Source: Pseudomonas delhiensis (GTDB taxonomy: Bacteria > Pseudomonadota > Gammaproteobacteria > Pseudomonadales > Pseudomonadaceae). Taken from it: a DNA stretch of 64,000 nt. The position numbers were made by a program, and so were the translations under genes. How positions within the stretch are numbered: position 1 is the first letter of the stretch; each line of letters begins with the position of its first letter. Below, in pieces: positions 18,148 through 27,554 of this stretch. The notes beneath the pieces were generated by a model. The model was not told the DNA's origin. It did not search any database and saw nothing but the letters and a program-made list of their open reading frames with translations. The stretch lies in contig NZ_FZPC01000021.1 in assembly GCF_900187975.1 (NCBI RefSeq), forward strand, positions 87,674-151,673, in the 5' to 3' direction.

Positions 18148-18374
18148 GTAGGAGCGAGCTTGCTCGCGAACAGACTCCGCTGCGGGGCTCATTCGCGAGC
18201 AAGCTCGCTCCTACGAGAAGCCGTGCCCACCGGAATGGTAGGAGGATCTTGTCCGCGATAGCCGGAACCCCCGGCGCGATTCGCGGATAAGATCCGCTCC
18301 TACGCCGCCCCACCCGCACCATTCCATGTAGGAGCGCGCCCTGCGCGCGAATCGCGGGCAGGGCCCGCTCCTAC
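18148..18374. repeat. Composite of three REP-type hairpin units (copy 1, 227 bp)
   Basis: Unit 1 (18148-18214) runs from GTAGGAGCGAGCTTGCTCG to its inverted copy. Unit 2 (18238-18303) pairs a GATCTTGTCCGCGA side with an inverted TCGCGGATAAGATC side. Unit 3 (18328-18374) pairs GCGCGCCCTGCGCGCGA with CGCGGGCAGGGCCCGC. The same three units, in the same order and total length, occur at 48958-49184. It sits between the acyltransferase fusion and the AraC gene and touches the latter's 3' end. Confidence 0.85.
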
Positions 18375-19231
18375 GGGTTGCCGGGTGGCAGGCCGGAGCG
18401 CCCGCACGCCAGGCGGTATTCCCCCGGCGCCACGCCGTAGGCCTGCTTGAACTGGCGGCTGAGGTGGCTCTGGTCGGCATAGCCCAGCTGCGCCGCCACC
18501 GAGGCCGGCGCGCAGCCGCCCTTGAGCAGGGCGCGGGCCTGTTCCAGGCGGCGCTGCTTGACCCAGGCATGGGGCGGCAGGCCGGTGGCCTTGCGGAACA
18601 CCCGGGCGAAATGGAAGGGCGACAGGTTCACCGCCGCCGCCAGCGCTTCCAGCGATGGCGGCTCGACCAGCTGGGCGGCCAGCAGTTCGCGGGCGCGGGC
18701 CACCGCCAGCGGTTCCTGGCCGGCCGGGCGCGCCTCGGGCACCCGCGCATGGCGCTGGAACAGCAACAGCAGCGCCTCGCGCCAGCAGGTCTGGCGCTCC
18801 AGGCTGCTGGCATTGGACTCCAGCAGGCGGTGCACATGCAGGAAGGCGCGGCTCAGCTCCGCGTCGTGCAGCACGCTGGCATCGAAGGTGGGCAGGCCCC
18901 GGCCGCCCAGCTCCAGCTCGTCGAGCACGCTGCCGACCTGCTCGACCTCCGGGTAGAAGCCCCGGTACAGCCAGCCCGCCTCGTGGGCCTTGGAGCCGGT
19001 ATGGACCTCGTCGGGGTTGATCAGCACCAGGCTGCCGGTCGGCGCCAGGTGCTCGGCGCCGCGGTGGCGGAAGCGCTGGGCGCCCTGCTCGATCAGCACC
19101 AGGGCGAAGCCTTCGTGGACGTGAGGGGCGAAGCGCTGTTCGATGAAGCGTGCGTGCAGCAGCTCCAGGCCGCCCAGTTCCTGGGCCCGCCAGAAGCGCG
19201 TCTGCTCGCCGTGGGCGCTGTCGAGGGGCAT
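18371..19231 (-). CDS. AraC-family transcriptional regulator
   Basis: A 286-residue regulator. The N-terminal cupin-like part (about 20-110) includes APHVHEGFALVLIEQG and LINPDEVHTG, typical of AraC ligand-binding domains. The C-terminal 100 residues carry two helix-turn-helices: SLEALAAAVNLSPFHFARVFRK and SVAAQLGYADQSHLSRQFKQAYG. It is ten bases downstream of a GNAT gene on the same strand, so the two may be co-transcribed. The effector is unknown. Confidence 0.9.
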   Translation of the reverse strand: MPLDSAHGEQTRFWRAQELGGLELLHARFIEQRFAPHVHEGFALVLIEQGAQRFRHRGAEHLAPTGSLVLINPDEVHTGSKAHEAGWLYRGFYPEVEQVGSVLDELELGGRGLPTFDASVLHDAELSRAFLHVHRLLESNASSLERQTCWREALLLLFQRHARVPEARPAGQEPLAVARARELLAAQLVEPPSLEALAAAVNLSPFHFARVFRKATGLPPHAWVKQRRLEQARALLKGGCAPASVAAQLGYADQSHLSRQFKQAYGVAPGEYRLACGRSGLPPGNP

Positions 19232-19240
19232 GCCGGGTGC

Positions 19241-19810
19241 TCAGCCGATGAAGCCGGCTTCCAGGGCCGCCTTCACCTGCGGCCACTCCAGGTCGGTGAT
19301 GCTGTAGAGGACGGTGTCGTCCAGGCGCCCGCCGGCCAGGCGCCGGTGGTTGCGCAGCACGCCCTCGCGCAGCGCGCCGAGCTTCTCGATGGCGCGCTGC
19401 GAGCGCAGGTTGCTGGCGGCGGTCTTGAGCTGCACGCGGACCATCTTCCAGTTGTCGAAGGCCTGGCGCAGCATCAGGTACTTGATGCTGGCGTTCAGCC
19501 CGGTGCCGTGCTGCGCCGCGTCCAGCCAGGTGCCGCCGATCTCGCAGGCCGGCAGCGCCGGGAGGAAGTCCATGAAGCGGGTGGTGCCCACCAGCTGGTT
19601 GCCCAGGCGCACCACCAGCGGCAAGGCGCGGCCCTCGCGCTGCTCGGCGAGGCTGTTGCGGTACCAGTCCGGGCGCTGCGGCGCGCTCATGAACCTGAGC
19701 GCCTCGCGGTTGGCCTCGGCCAGGGCCACCAGCTCGGGCACGTCGGCCTCGACCATGGGTTCCAGGCGCAGCGCACCGCGCTGCAGGGTGATGGGTGACG
19801 GTCTGAACAT
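19241..19810 (-). CDS. GNAT-family N-acetyltransferase (RimJ/RimL-like)
   Basis: A 189-residue acetyltransferase. The acceptor side begins LRLEPMVEADVPELVALAEAN, and the acetyl-CoA loop region is IGGTWLDAAQHGTGLNASIKYLMLRQAF, followed by NLRSQRAIEKLGALREGVLR, a RimL-type C-terminal motif. It probably acetylates a protein N-terminus or small amine. It is the upstream gene of the AraC pair. Confidence 0.87.
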   Translation of the reverse strand: MFRPSPITLQRGALRLEPMVEADVPELVALAEANREALRFMSAPQRPDWYRNSLAEQREGRALPLVVRLGNQLVGTTRFMDFLPALPACEIGGTWLDAAQHGTGLNASIKYLMLRQAFDNWKMVRVQLKTAASNLRSQRAIEKLGALREGVLRNHRRLAGGRLDDTVLYSITDLEWPQVKAALEAGFIG

Positions 19811-20061
19811 GGCCCCTCCTCGTACCTCGGCGTTCCGCCAGCCCCTATCGGAACCCGGCGCCCGGCAATAGTGCCACAGCGGCGCCAGGGCGCGACGGAC
19901 GGGCCCGGGGCGAAACGGCCGGCAAAGCTACCAGCGCTTTCCCGCTGCGGCAAGCGGCCTCTGAGACCTTGGTCGCAGGGGTTCTGACAGCATCGGACTT
20001 TGGTGCGAAACTGCATCCCAGCAGCTCCTGCGGGGGAGCGCGTCGATTTCTCGGAGTTCAC

Positions 20062-23000
20062 ATGTCGTTGTCCAGCGGGCTGATCGCCACGGTCGCCCTT
20101 CTCTACATGGCCATCCTGTTCGCCATCGCCTTCTATGGCGACCGCCGCCGCGCGCCCCTGTCGCCGCGCCTGCGCGCCTGGGTCTACAGCCTGTCCCTGG
20201 CGGTGTACTGCACCAGCTGGACCTTCTTCGGCGCCGTCGGCCAGGCCGCCGGCCAGCTCTGGTCGTTCCTGCCGATCTACATCGGTCCCGTGCTGCTGAT
20301 GCTCTTCGCGCCCTGGGTGCTGCAGAAGATGATCATGATCAGCAAGCAGGAGAACATCACCTCCATCGCCGACTTCATCGCCGCGCGCTACGGCAAGTCC
20401 CAGGCCCTGGCGGTGGTGGTGGCGCTGATCTGCGTGGTCTGCGTGCTGCCCTACATCGCCCTGCAGCTCAAGGGCATCGTCCTGGGCGTGAACCTCTTGA
20501 TCGGCGCCGGCGCCGACTCCGGCGGCAGCCGCGCCCAGGACACGGCGCTGATCGTCTCGCTGGTGCTGGCGCTGTTCACCATCGTCTTCGGCACCCGCAG
20601 CCTGGACGTCACCGAGCACCACCGCGGCATGGTGCTGGCCATCGCCTTCGAGTCGCTGGTCAAGCTGGCCGCCTTCCTCGCCGTGGGCATCTTCGTCACC
20701 TTCGGCCTCTACGACGGCTTCGGCGACCTGCTGGACAAGGCCCGCGACGCCCCGCAGTTGGCCGAGTACTGGCAGGAGACCGTGCACTGGCCGGCCATGC
20801 TGCTGCAGACCGGCGTGGCCATGACCGCCATCATGTGCCTGCCGCGGCAGTTCCACGTGCTGGTGGTGGAGAACATCGAGCCGCGCGACCTCAACCTGGC
20901 GCGCTGGGTGTTCCCCGCCTACCTGGTGCTGGCCGCGCTCTTCGTGGTGCCCATCGCCCTGGCCGGGCAGATGCAGCTGCCGCCGGGGGTCATCCCCGAC
21001 TCCTTCGTGATCAGCCTGCCGCTGGCCGAGGCACACCCGGCGCTGGCGCTGCTGGCCTTCATCGGCGGCGCCTCGGCGGCCACCGGCATGGTCATCGTGG
21101 CCAGCGTGGCGCTGTCCACCATGGTCTCCAACGACATGCTGCTGCCCTGGCTGCTGCGCCGCCGCGGCGGCAACGACGAACAGCCCTTCGAGGTGTTCCG
21201 CCACTGGCTGCTCACCGTGCGCCGGGTCAGCATCGCCCTGATCCTCCTGCTGGCCTACGTCAGCTACCGCCTGCTGGGCTCCACCGCGAGCCTTGCGACC
21301 ATCGGCCAGATCGCCTTCGCCGCCATCGCCCAGCTGGGCCCGGCGATGATAGGCGCGCTGTACTGGAAGCAGGCCAACCGCCGCGGCGTGTTCGCGGGCC
21401 TGGCCGCCGGCTCCGCGCTCTGGGCCTACACCCTGGTGCTGCCGGTGATCGCCCGCAGCCTGGGCTGGCCGCTGGAGCACTTCCCCGGGCTGACCTGGCT
21501 GGCCGGCCACCCCTTCGGCGTCAACATCGAGCCGCTGACCCTCGGCGTGCTGCTCTCGCTGATCGGCAACTTCGCCCTGTTCGGCCTGGTCTCGGTGTTC
21601 TCCCGCACCCGCGTCTCCGAGCACTGGCAGGCCAGCCGCTTCATCGGCCAGGAAATCTCCCAGCGGCTCAGCTCGCGCTCGATGCTGGCGGTGCAACTGG
21701 AAGACCTGCTGATGCTCGCCGCGCGCTTCGTCGGAGAGGAACGCGCGCGGCAGAGCTTCATCCGCTTCGCCTACCGCCAGGGCAAGGGCTTCGTGCCCAG
21801 CCAGAACGCCAACGACGAGTGGATCGCCCACACCGAGCGCCTGCTCGCCGGCGTGCTCGGCGCCTCCTCGGCGCGCGCGGTGGTCAAGGCCGCCATCGAG
21901 GGCCGCGAGATGCAGGTGGAGGACGTGGTGAAGATCGCCGACGAAGCCTCCGAGGTGCTGCAGTTCAACCGCGCCCTGCTGCAGGGCGCCATCGAGAACA
22001 TCACCCAGGGCATCAGCGTGGTCGACCAGTCGCTGCGCCTGGTGGCCTGGAACCACCGCTACATCGAGCTGTTCGAGTACCCCGACGGGCTGATCCACGT
22101 CGGCCGGCCGATCGCCGACATCATCCGCTACAACGCCGAGCGCGGCCTGTGCGGGCCCGGCGACCCCGACCTGCACGTGGCCAAGCGCCTGTACTGGATG
22201 CGCCAGGGCACCCCGCACACCTCCGAGCGGCTGTTCCCCAACGGCCGCGTCATCGAGCTGATCGGCAACCCCATGCCCGGCGGCGGCTTCGTCATGAGCT
22301 TCACCGACATCACCGCGTTCCGCGACGCCGAGCACGGCCTCAAGGAAGCCAACGAGAGCCTGGAGCAGCGCGTCGAGGAACGCACCCAGGAGCTCTCGCA
22401 GCTGAACCAGGCGCTGACCGAGGCCAAGGGCACCGCCGAGGCCGCCAACCAGTCGAAGACGCGCTTCCTCGCCGCGGTCAGCCACGACCTGATGCAGCCG
22501 CTGAACGCCGCGCGGCTGTTCTCCGCGGCGCTGGCGCACCAAGGCGGGATGTCCGGCGAGGCCAGCGACCTGGTGCGCCACCTGGATTCCTCGCTGCGTT
22601 CGGCCGAGGACCTGATCACCGACCTGCTGGACATCTCGCGCCTGGAAAGCGGCCGCGTCAGCGCCGAGCGCGCGGCCTTCCCGCTCAGCGCCCTGCTCGA
22701 CCCGCTGGGCGCCGAGTTCCGCGCCCTGGCCCAGGAACAGGGCATCGACTTCCACCTGCGCGGCAGCAAGCTGCGGGTGGACAGCGACATCAAGCTGCTG
22801 CGCCGGGTGCTGCAGAACTTCCTGACCAATGCCTTCCGCTACGCCAAGGGCCGCGTGCTGCTGGGCGTGCGCCGCGAGGACGGGCACCTGCGCCTGGAGG
22901 TCTGGGACCGCGGCCCGGGCATCCCGGAGGACAAGCTCAGCGTGATCTTCGAGGAATTCAAGCGCCTGGACAGCCACCAGACCCGCGCCGAGAAAGGCCT

Positions 23001-23541
23001 GGGCCTGGGCCTGGCGATCGCCGACCGGCTGTGCAAGGTGCTCGGCCACCGCCTGCAGGTGCGCTCCTGGCCGGGCAAGGGCAGCGTGTTCAGCGTCAGC
23101 GTGCCGCTGGCGCGGCAGCCGGCGCCGGCCGAGCTCAACGGCCACAAGGCCGAGGTGCCCACCGAGCTGAACGGCGCCCAGGTGCTGTGCGTGGACAACG
23201 AGGACAGCATCCTGGTCGGCATGAACAGCCTGCTCAGCCGCTGGGGCTGCCGCGTGCTCACCGCGCGCAGCAAGGCCGAGTGCGAGCAGTTGCTGGACAG
23301 CGACGCGCGCCCGGAGCTGGCGCTGATCGACTACCACCTGGACAACGGCGAGACCGGCGCCGAGCTGATGGCCTGGCTGCGCGCCCGCCTGGGCGAGCCG
23401 GTGCCGGGCGTGGTGATCAGCGCCGACGCCCGCCCCGAGCTGGTGGCGCAGATCCACGCCGCCGGCCTGGAATTCCTCGCCAAGCCGGTGAAGCCGGCGG
23501 CGCTGCGGGCGCTGCTGAGCCGGCACCTGAGCCTGCGCTGA
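20062..23541 (+). CDS. Hybrid sensor histidine kinase with sodium/solute symporter-like sensor
   Basis: A 1159-residue protein. Residues about 5-500 form a 12-13 helix SSS transporter-like domain. A PAS-type segment follows (about 650-760), beginning near ENITQGISVVDQSLRLVAWN. A coiled coil leads to the HisKA box with His808 (AVSHDLMQPLNAARLF), then the ATPase domain (EFKRLDSHQT, GLGLGLAIADRL). The C-terminal receiver has phospho-acceptor Asp1090 in LIDYHL. The architecture matches the CbrA/NahK group that senses nutrients. No partner regulator is adjacent. The start at 20062 precedes the first helix; upstream in-frame sequence is non-conserved. Confidence 0.93.
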   Translation: MSLSSGLIATVALLYMAILFAIAFYGDRRRAPLSPRLRAWVYSLSLAVYCTSWTFFGAVGQAAGQLWSFLPIYIGPVLLMLFAPWVLQKMIMISKQENITSIADFIAARYGKSQALAVVVALICVVCVLPYIALQLKGIVLGVNLLIGAGADSGGSRAQDTALIVSLVLALFTIVFGTRSLDVTEHHRGMVLAIAFESLVKLAAFLAVGIFVTFGLYDGFGDLLDKARDAPQLAEYWQETVHWPAMLLQTGVAMTAIMCLPRQFHVLVVENIEPRDLNLARWVFPAYLVLAALFVVPIALAGQMQLPPGVIPDSFVISLPLAEAHPALALLAFIGGASAATGMVIVASVALSTMVSNDMLLPWLLRRRGGNDEQPFEVFRHWLLTVRRVSIALILLLAYVSYRLLGSTASLATIGQIAFAAIAQLGPAMIGALYWKQANRRGVFAGLAAGSALWAYTLVLPVIARSLGWPLEHFPGLTWLAGHPFGVNIEPLTLGVLLSLIGNFALFGLVSVFSRTRVSEHWQASRFIGQEISQRLSSRSMLAVQLEDLLMLAARFVGEERARQSFIRFAYRQGKGFVPSQNANDEWIAHTERLLAGVLGASSARAVVKAAIEGREMQVEDVVKIADEASEVLQFNRALLQGAIENITQGISVVDQSLRLVAWNHRYIELFEYPDGLIHVGRPIADIIRYNAERGLCGPGDPDLHVAKRLYWMRQGTPHTSERLFPNGRVIELIGNPMPGGGFVMSFTDITAFRDAEHGLKEANESLEQRVEERTQELSQLNQALTEAKGTAEAANQSKTRFLAAVSHDLMQPLNAARLFSAALAHQGGMSGEASDLVRHLDSSLRSAEDLITDLLDISRLESGRVSAERAAFPLSALLDPLGAEFRALAQEQGIDFHLRGSKLRVDSDIKLLRRVLQNFLTNAFRYAKGRVLLGVRREDGHLRLEVWDRGPGIPEDKLSVIFEEFKRLDSHQTRAEKGLGLGLAIADRLCKVLGHRLQVRSWPGKGSVFSVSVPLARQPAPAELNGHKAEVPTELNGAQVLCVDNEDSILVGMNSLLSRWGCRVLTARSKAECEQLLDSDARPELALIDYHLDNGETGAELMAWLRARLGEPVPGVVISADARPELVAQIHAAGLEFLAKPVKPAALRALLSRHLSLR

Positions 23542-23549
23542 CCGGACGT

Positions 23550-23680
23550 CGTAGGGCGCATAACGCCTACGGCGTTATCCGCCGCTTGGCCTTGCTTGCC
23601 GGCGGCTCCGGGGTTGACCTTGGCGTTGGCTGTGACCCCGGTGTATCGGCGGATAACCGCGAACGGTTATCCGCCCTACG
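23550..23680. repeat. Two-armed palindromic repeat, copy 3
   Basis: Left arm 23550-23584 and right arm 23647-23680, with a spacer longer and different from copies 1 and 2. The arms keep their internal hairpins, so only the arms appear conserved. It starts nine bases after the kinase stop. Confidence 0.82.
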
Positions 23681-23749
23681 GTTCCGGGAGGCACGGTATT
23701 CCTCCCCCGTAGGAGCAACTGTCTTGCAGTCCGCGCCGGGGTGCCCTTT

Positions 23750-23797
23750 GTAGGAGCGGGCCCTGCCCGCGATTTCGCGCGCAGGGCGCGCTCCTAC
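23750..23797. repeat. REP-type hairpin unit
   Basis: GTAGGAGCGGGCCCTGCCCG facing its inverted partner, the same sequence type as unit 3 of the composite repeats at 18328 and 49138. It lies in the 347-bp gap before the MgtC-family gene; nothing else is recognisable in that gap. Confidence 0.8.
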
Positions 23798-23888
23798 AGG
23801 GGAATGGCATCCCCGGCTTGACCTGGAACACCTCCTCCACACCACCAGCTTCTAGACTCCCAGCATCCCCGCACGGAGCCCACCCACG

Positions 23889-25148
23889 ATGCTGGACCAC
23901 ATGGAACTCGTCCTCGACCTCACCACCGCCCTGGCCATCGGCCTGCTGGTCGGCACCGAGCGCGGCTGGCGCGAGCGCGACTTCGAGGACATCCGCCAGG
24001 TCGCCGGCATCCGCACCTTCACCCTGGCCGGCCTGCTGGGCGGCCTGAGCGCCTTGCTGGCCGGGCACTTCGGCGTCTGGGCCTGGGTGGTGATGGCGCT
24101 GCTGGTGGGCCTGCTGGCGGTGGCCGGCTACCTGGCCGACGTGGGCCGCAGCGGCGACCAGGGCATGACCAGCGAGGTGGCCCTGCTCGCCACCTTCCTG
24201 CTGGGCAGCCTGGCGGTGGCCGACAGCCGCCTGCTGGCCGCCGGCGGCGGCGTGGTGGTGGCGCTGCTGCTGAGCCTGAAGGAGTCCCTGCACGCGGTAC
24301 TGAAGCACCTGGATGCCCGCGAACTGTCGGCGGCCTTCAAGCTGCTGTTCATCTCGGTGGTGATGCTGCCGGTGCTGCCCAACCAGGGCTACGGCCCCTG
24401 GCAGGTGTTCAACCCCTACGCCAGCTGGTGGATGGTGGTGCTGATCGCCGGCCTGGGCTTCGCCGCCTACGTCGCCGTGCGCCTCACCGGGACCCGCCAC
24501 GGCCTGCTGATCACCGCGCTGCTCGGCGGCCTGGTGTCGTCCACGGCGATGACCCTCACCCTTGCCGGCATGCACGAGCAGCGCCGCCTGCAACCCTTGC
24601 TGGCCGCCGGCCTGCTGGCCACCTCGGCGCTGATGTTCCCGCGGGTGGCGCTGGAGGTGGGCCTGGTCAACGCCGAGCTGCTGCCGAACCTACTGCCGCC
24701 GCTGATCGTCGCCACCCTGGTCTACGCCGGCGGCGCGCTGCTGTATTGGCGCCGCGCCAGCCGGGACGAGGCGCCCGCCGCCAGCGAACCGCCGCTGAAG
24801 AACCCCTTCGAGCTGGGCCCGGCCCTGCGCTTCGCCGCCCTGCTGGCGCTGATCCTGTTCCTGGTCGAGGCCGGGCACCGCTACCTGGGCGACGTCGGCG
24901 TGTACCTGGTGGCGCTGCTCTCGGGCCTGGCCGACGTCGACGCCATCACCCTGTCCCTGGCCAGCAACGCCCTGGGCGGGCTGGACGCCGAAGTGGCCGG
25001 GCGCGGCATCGTCCTCGCGGTGGCCAGCAACAGCCTGGTCAAGGCCGTCCTGATCGCCCTGGTCGGCGGCGGCCAACTGGCCCTGCGCAGCGTGCCGGTG
25101 ATGGTCGCGGGCCTGGCCGCGGGGGCGCTGACGCTGTTCCTCATGTGA
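23889..25148 (+). CDS. MgtC/SapB-type, DUF4010 membrane protein
   Basis: A 419-residue inner-membrane protein. The N-terminal 140 residues match MgtC/SapB (ALAIGLLVGTERGW, IRTFTLAGLLGGLSALLAG). The rest is the DUF4010 half with further helices (LLITALLGGLVSSTAMTLTLA, LADVDAITLSLASNALGG). The family's role is unsettled; the MgtC relation suggests magnesium or envelope stress. The start at 23889 has GGAG ten bases upstream; an internal ATG 12 bases later is possible. Confidence 0.87.
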   Translation: MLDHMELVLDLTTALAIGLLVGTERGWRERDFEDIRQVAGIRTFTLAGLLGGLSALLAGHFGVWAWVVMALLVGLLAVAGYLADVGRSGDQGMTSEVALLATFLLGSLAVADSRLLAAGGGVVVALLLSLKESLHAVLKHLDARELSAAFKLLFISVVMLPVLPNQGYGPWQVFNPYASWWMVVLIAGLGFAAYVAVRLTGTRHGLLITALLGGLVSSTAMTLTLAGMHEQRRLQPLLAAGLLATSALMFPRVALEVGLVNAELLPNLLPPLIVATLVYAGGALLYWRRASRDEAPAASEPPLKNPFELGPALRFAALLALILFLVEAGHRYLGDVGVYLVALLSGLADVDAITLSLASNALGGLDAEVAGRGIVLAVASNSLVKAVLIALVGGGQLALRSVPVMVAGLAAGALTLFLM

Positions 25149-25149
25149 C

Positions 25150-25608
25150 TCAGGCGAGCCGCCCGCGCCATTGCAGCAGGAGCACCCCGGCCACGATCAG
25201 CAGCAGCGCCAGCACGCCCTCGGCGCTCAGCCGGCGCACCGGGAAGCCGATCCAGCCGAACTGGTCGCACAGCGCCGACACCAGCATCTGCCCGGCCACC
25301 ACGCAGGCCAGGAAGGTCGCCCCGCCCAGGCGCGGCGCCAGCATCACCGCCACCGTCAGGTAGGCCGCGCCGAACAGCCCGCCGAGCCAGCTCCACCAGG
25401 GCGTAGCCGCCACCCCGGCGCCGGCCGGCAGGGGCACGCGCATGATCACCAGGGCCAGCACCACCACGCCCAGGCTGACGCCGAGCGAGGCCAGGCTGGC
25501 GCTCAGCGGGTGGCCCAGCTGGCGGCCGAGGAAGGCGTTGCTGCCGGCCTGCAGGGCGACCAGGCCGCCGACCGAGATGGCCAGGCTGATGAGCAGGATC
25601 TTCGACAT
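25150..25608 (-). CDS. DMT-superfamily small membrane protein (YdcZ/DUF606 type)
   Basis: A 152-residue protein with five hydrophobic helices. It starts MSKILLISLAISVGGLVALQAGSNAFLG and contains WWSWLGGLFGAAYLTVAVMLAPRLGGATFLACVVAGQM, the signature of the DUF606 branch of drug/metabolite transporters. These are half-size and presumably dimerise. It is divergent from the LysR gene, which is therefore its probable regulator. The substrate is unknown. Confidence 0.85.
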   Translation of the reverse strand: MSKILLISLAISVGGLVALQAGSNAFLGRQLGHPLSASLASLGVSLGVVVLALVIMRVPLPAGAGVAATPWWSWLGGLFGAAYLTVAVMLAPRLGGATFLACVVAGQMLVSALCDQFGWIGFPVRRLSAEGVLALLLIVAGVLLLQWRGRLA

Positions 25609-25689
25609 GGATGGACTCCGTTGCTTGTGGACGGGCCCATCCTTTGCTATCCACTGCACGAATGGAAATGCACATTCGATACAGCCCAT

Positions 25690-26604
25690 ATGCATGACAT
25701 TCATGACCTGCGCCGCCTGGACCTCAACCTGCTGGTGATCCTCGACGCCCTCCTCGCCGAACGCCACGTGTCCCGCGCCGCCGAGCGCCTGGCCATGTCG
25801 CAGCCGGCGGTGAGCCATGCCCTGGCGCGCCTGCGCGAGCAGCTCGGCGACCCGCTGCTGGTGCGGGTGAAGAACGAGATGCGGCTCACTGCCCGCGCCC
25901 TGGAGCTGGCGCCGCGCCTGGTCCAGGTGCTCGACGGCGTGCGCGGCCTGCTGGGCGGGCCGGCGTTCGAGGCGGCCTCCAGCCACCGCCATTTCCGCCT
26001 AGGCATGTCCGACTACGGCGCCTGGGTGCTGCTGCCGCGCCTGCTGCGCGACCTGCGCCAATGCGCGCCGCAGGTCAGCCTCGGCGTCAGCCAGGAATCG
26101 CGCCTGGAGATGGCCCGGCAGGTCGCCGAAGGCGAGCTGGACGGCGCCCTCGGCGTGTTCCCGGTGCTGCCGGCCGGGGTGCGCGCCTGGCGCCTGTTCG
26201 AGGAACGCTTCGTTTGCGTGTGCCGGCGCGACCTGCTGGACCGCGCCGACGGCCTGTCGCTGCCGGCCTACCTGGCGGCGGCCCACGTGCGGGTGGCGCT
26301 GCAGGACTCGCTGGAGGAAATCGACGGCGCCCTCGGCAAGCTCGGCCTGCGCCGCCAGGTGGCGCTAGCCCTGCCGCACTTCACCGTGGCCCCGGCGCTG
26401 CTGGAAGGCACCGACCTGGTCCTGACCATAGCCGCGCGCTGCCTGGAACGCCTGGAACTGCCCGCCTCCCTGGCGGTGTTCGAACCGCCGCTGGCGCTGC
26501 CGCGCTTCGACTTCGTGCAGATCTGGCGCGAGGACGCCGAACGCGACCCGGCTCGCGCCTGGCTGCGCGACCGCCTGCAGCACGCGGCACAAGGTTCTTC
26601 GTAG
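25690..26604 (+). CDS. LysR-family transcriptional regulator
   Basis: A 304-residue LTTR. The N-terminal winged helix is LRRLDLNLLVILDALLAERHVSRAAERLAMSQPAVSHALARLREQLGDPLLVR. The effector-binding domain covers about 95-300. The DLNLLV start resembles the NodD/NahR branch. It is transcribed divergently from the DUF606 transporter with 81 bases between starts, the usual LysR-target geometry. The start at 25690 is the ATG inside CATATGCATG. Confidence 0.9.
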   Translation: MHDIHDLRRLDLNLLVILDALLAERHVSRAAERLAMSQPAVSHALARLREQLGDPLLVRVKNEMRLTARALELAPRLVQVLDGVRGLLGGPAFEAASSHRHFRLGMSDYGAWVLLPRLLRDLRQCAPQVSLGVSQESRLEMARQVAEGELDGALGVFPVLPAGVRAWRLFEERFVCVCRRDLLDRADGLSLPAYLAAAHVRVALQDSLEEIDGALGKLGLRRQVALALPHFTVAPALLEGTDLVLTIAARCLERLELPASLAVFEPPLALPRFDFVQIWREDAERDPARAWLRDRLQHAAQGSS

Positions 26605-26732
26605 GGCGAATGACCGTTCGCGGTCATCCGCCGCCTGGCCTCGGCCCCAGGCGCGCCGCGGATTCGACCACGAAGCGCCTGTTCAAGATGCAGCGTAACG
26701 GCGTACTACCGCGAACGGTCATACGCCCTGCA
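26600..26732. repeat. Two-armed palindromic repeat, copy 4 (variant)
   Basis: The left arm (26600-26633) is the exact reverse complement of the right arm of copy 2 (4564-4597), including the compensated GACCG/CGGTC stem. The right side (ending CGCCCTGCA) is degenerate. So this copy carries two right-type arms instead of one of each. It separates the LysR and MerR genes. Confidence 0.7.
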
Positions 26733-27554
26733 TCAGGTACGCGGCTGCTCGAACTGCCGGAGGATCTCCCCCACCCGCTCGCCGAGCATCTCGTTGGCCG
26801 ACAGCTTCAGGCCCCGCGCCAGCTCCACCAGCACCACCTGCTCGGCCAGCGGGCGCAGGCGCATGAACACCTCGGCCAGCTGCTCCAGGTCGGCCGCGCC
26901 GGGCAGCAGCTCGGCGCCGCGCTTGTCCACCAGGTGGGTGACCACCAGGCGCACGATGCCCGCGGCCAGGTGCTCGGTGTCGCTGCGCAGCACCGCCAGG
27001 TGTTCCAGCAGCGCGGCCAGGGGAATGCCCGAGCGGTACAGCTCGACGCCGGCGTTGAACAGCCGCGGGCTGGGAATGCCGATGCGTTCGCCGTCGAACT
27101 GCAGCAGGCCCTGTTGCAGGGCGCGGTCGATGACCTCGTCGTCCAGTTCGTCGCCGAAGATCGCCTGCAGTTCGTCGAAGCCGATCTGCCCCGGCGTCTC
27201 CAGGTTCCAGGCGCCGAGGATGGCCTGGTCCAGGCCCAGCACGTGGTCCAGGTCGTGGCCGCGCTCCCAGCTTTCCAGCAGCTCCTTGATGTTCGACAGG
27301 CCGTAGCCACGCTCCAGCAGGCCGCCGATCAGGCGCAGGCGGCGCAGGTGGCTGGCGAAGTAGACGCCGCTGCGGCCGCGCCGCTCGGGCGGCGGCAGCA
27401 GGCCGCGGTCCTGGTAGGCGCGCACGTTGCGCACGGTGCTGCCGGCCTCGCGGGCCAGCTCGTCGACGCTGAATTCGCGCTCGTCCTCCAGCGCCCGCGG
27501 GCTTTGCTCGGGGCGCTGGAGCAGGCGCTGCAGGAGGCTCAGGGGCGTGCTCAT
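26733..27554 (-). CDS. MerR-family transcriptional regulator
   Basis: A 273-residue regulator. The winged helix is FSVDELAREAGSTVRNVRAYQDRGLLPPPERRGRSGVYFASHLRRL, followed by the dimerisation helix and a long C-terminal domain (about 110-273) with no metal-binding cysteines. A small organic ligand or protein contact is more likely than a metal. It is divergent from the hydrolase-SDR fusion; a perfect inverted repeat in the shared gap may be an operator. Confidence 0.88.
   Translation of the reverse strand: MSTPLSLLQRLLQRPEQSPRALEDEREFSVDELAREAGSTVRNVRAYQDRGLLPPPERRGRSGVYFASHLRRLRLIGGLLERGYGLSNIKELLESWERGHDLDHVLGLDQAILGAWNLETPGQIGFDELQAIFGDELDDEVIDRALQQGLLQFDGERIGIPSPRLFNAGVELYRSGIPLAALLEHLAVLRSDTEHLAAGIVRLVVTHLVDKRGAELLPGAADLEQLAEVFMRLRPLAEQVVLVELARGLKLSANEMLGERVGEILRQFEQPRT

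Noticed and set aside
19687..23526. 1279-codon minus-strand open frame opposite the hybrid kinase
   Set aside because: Mirror-image artefact of the high third-position G+C of the kinase gene; no domain is recognisable.
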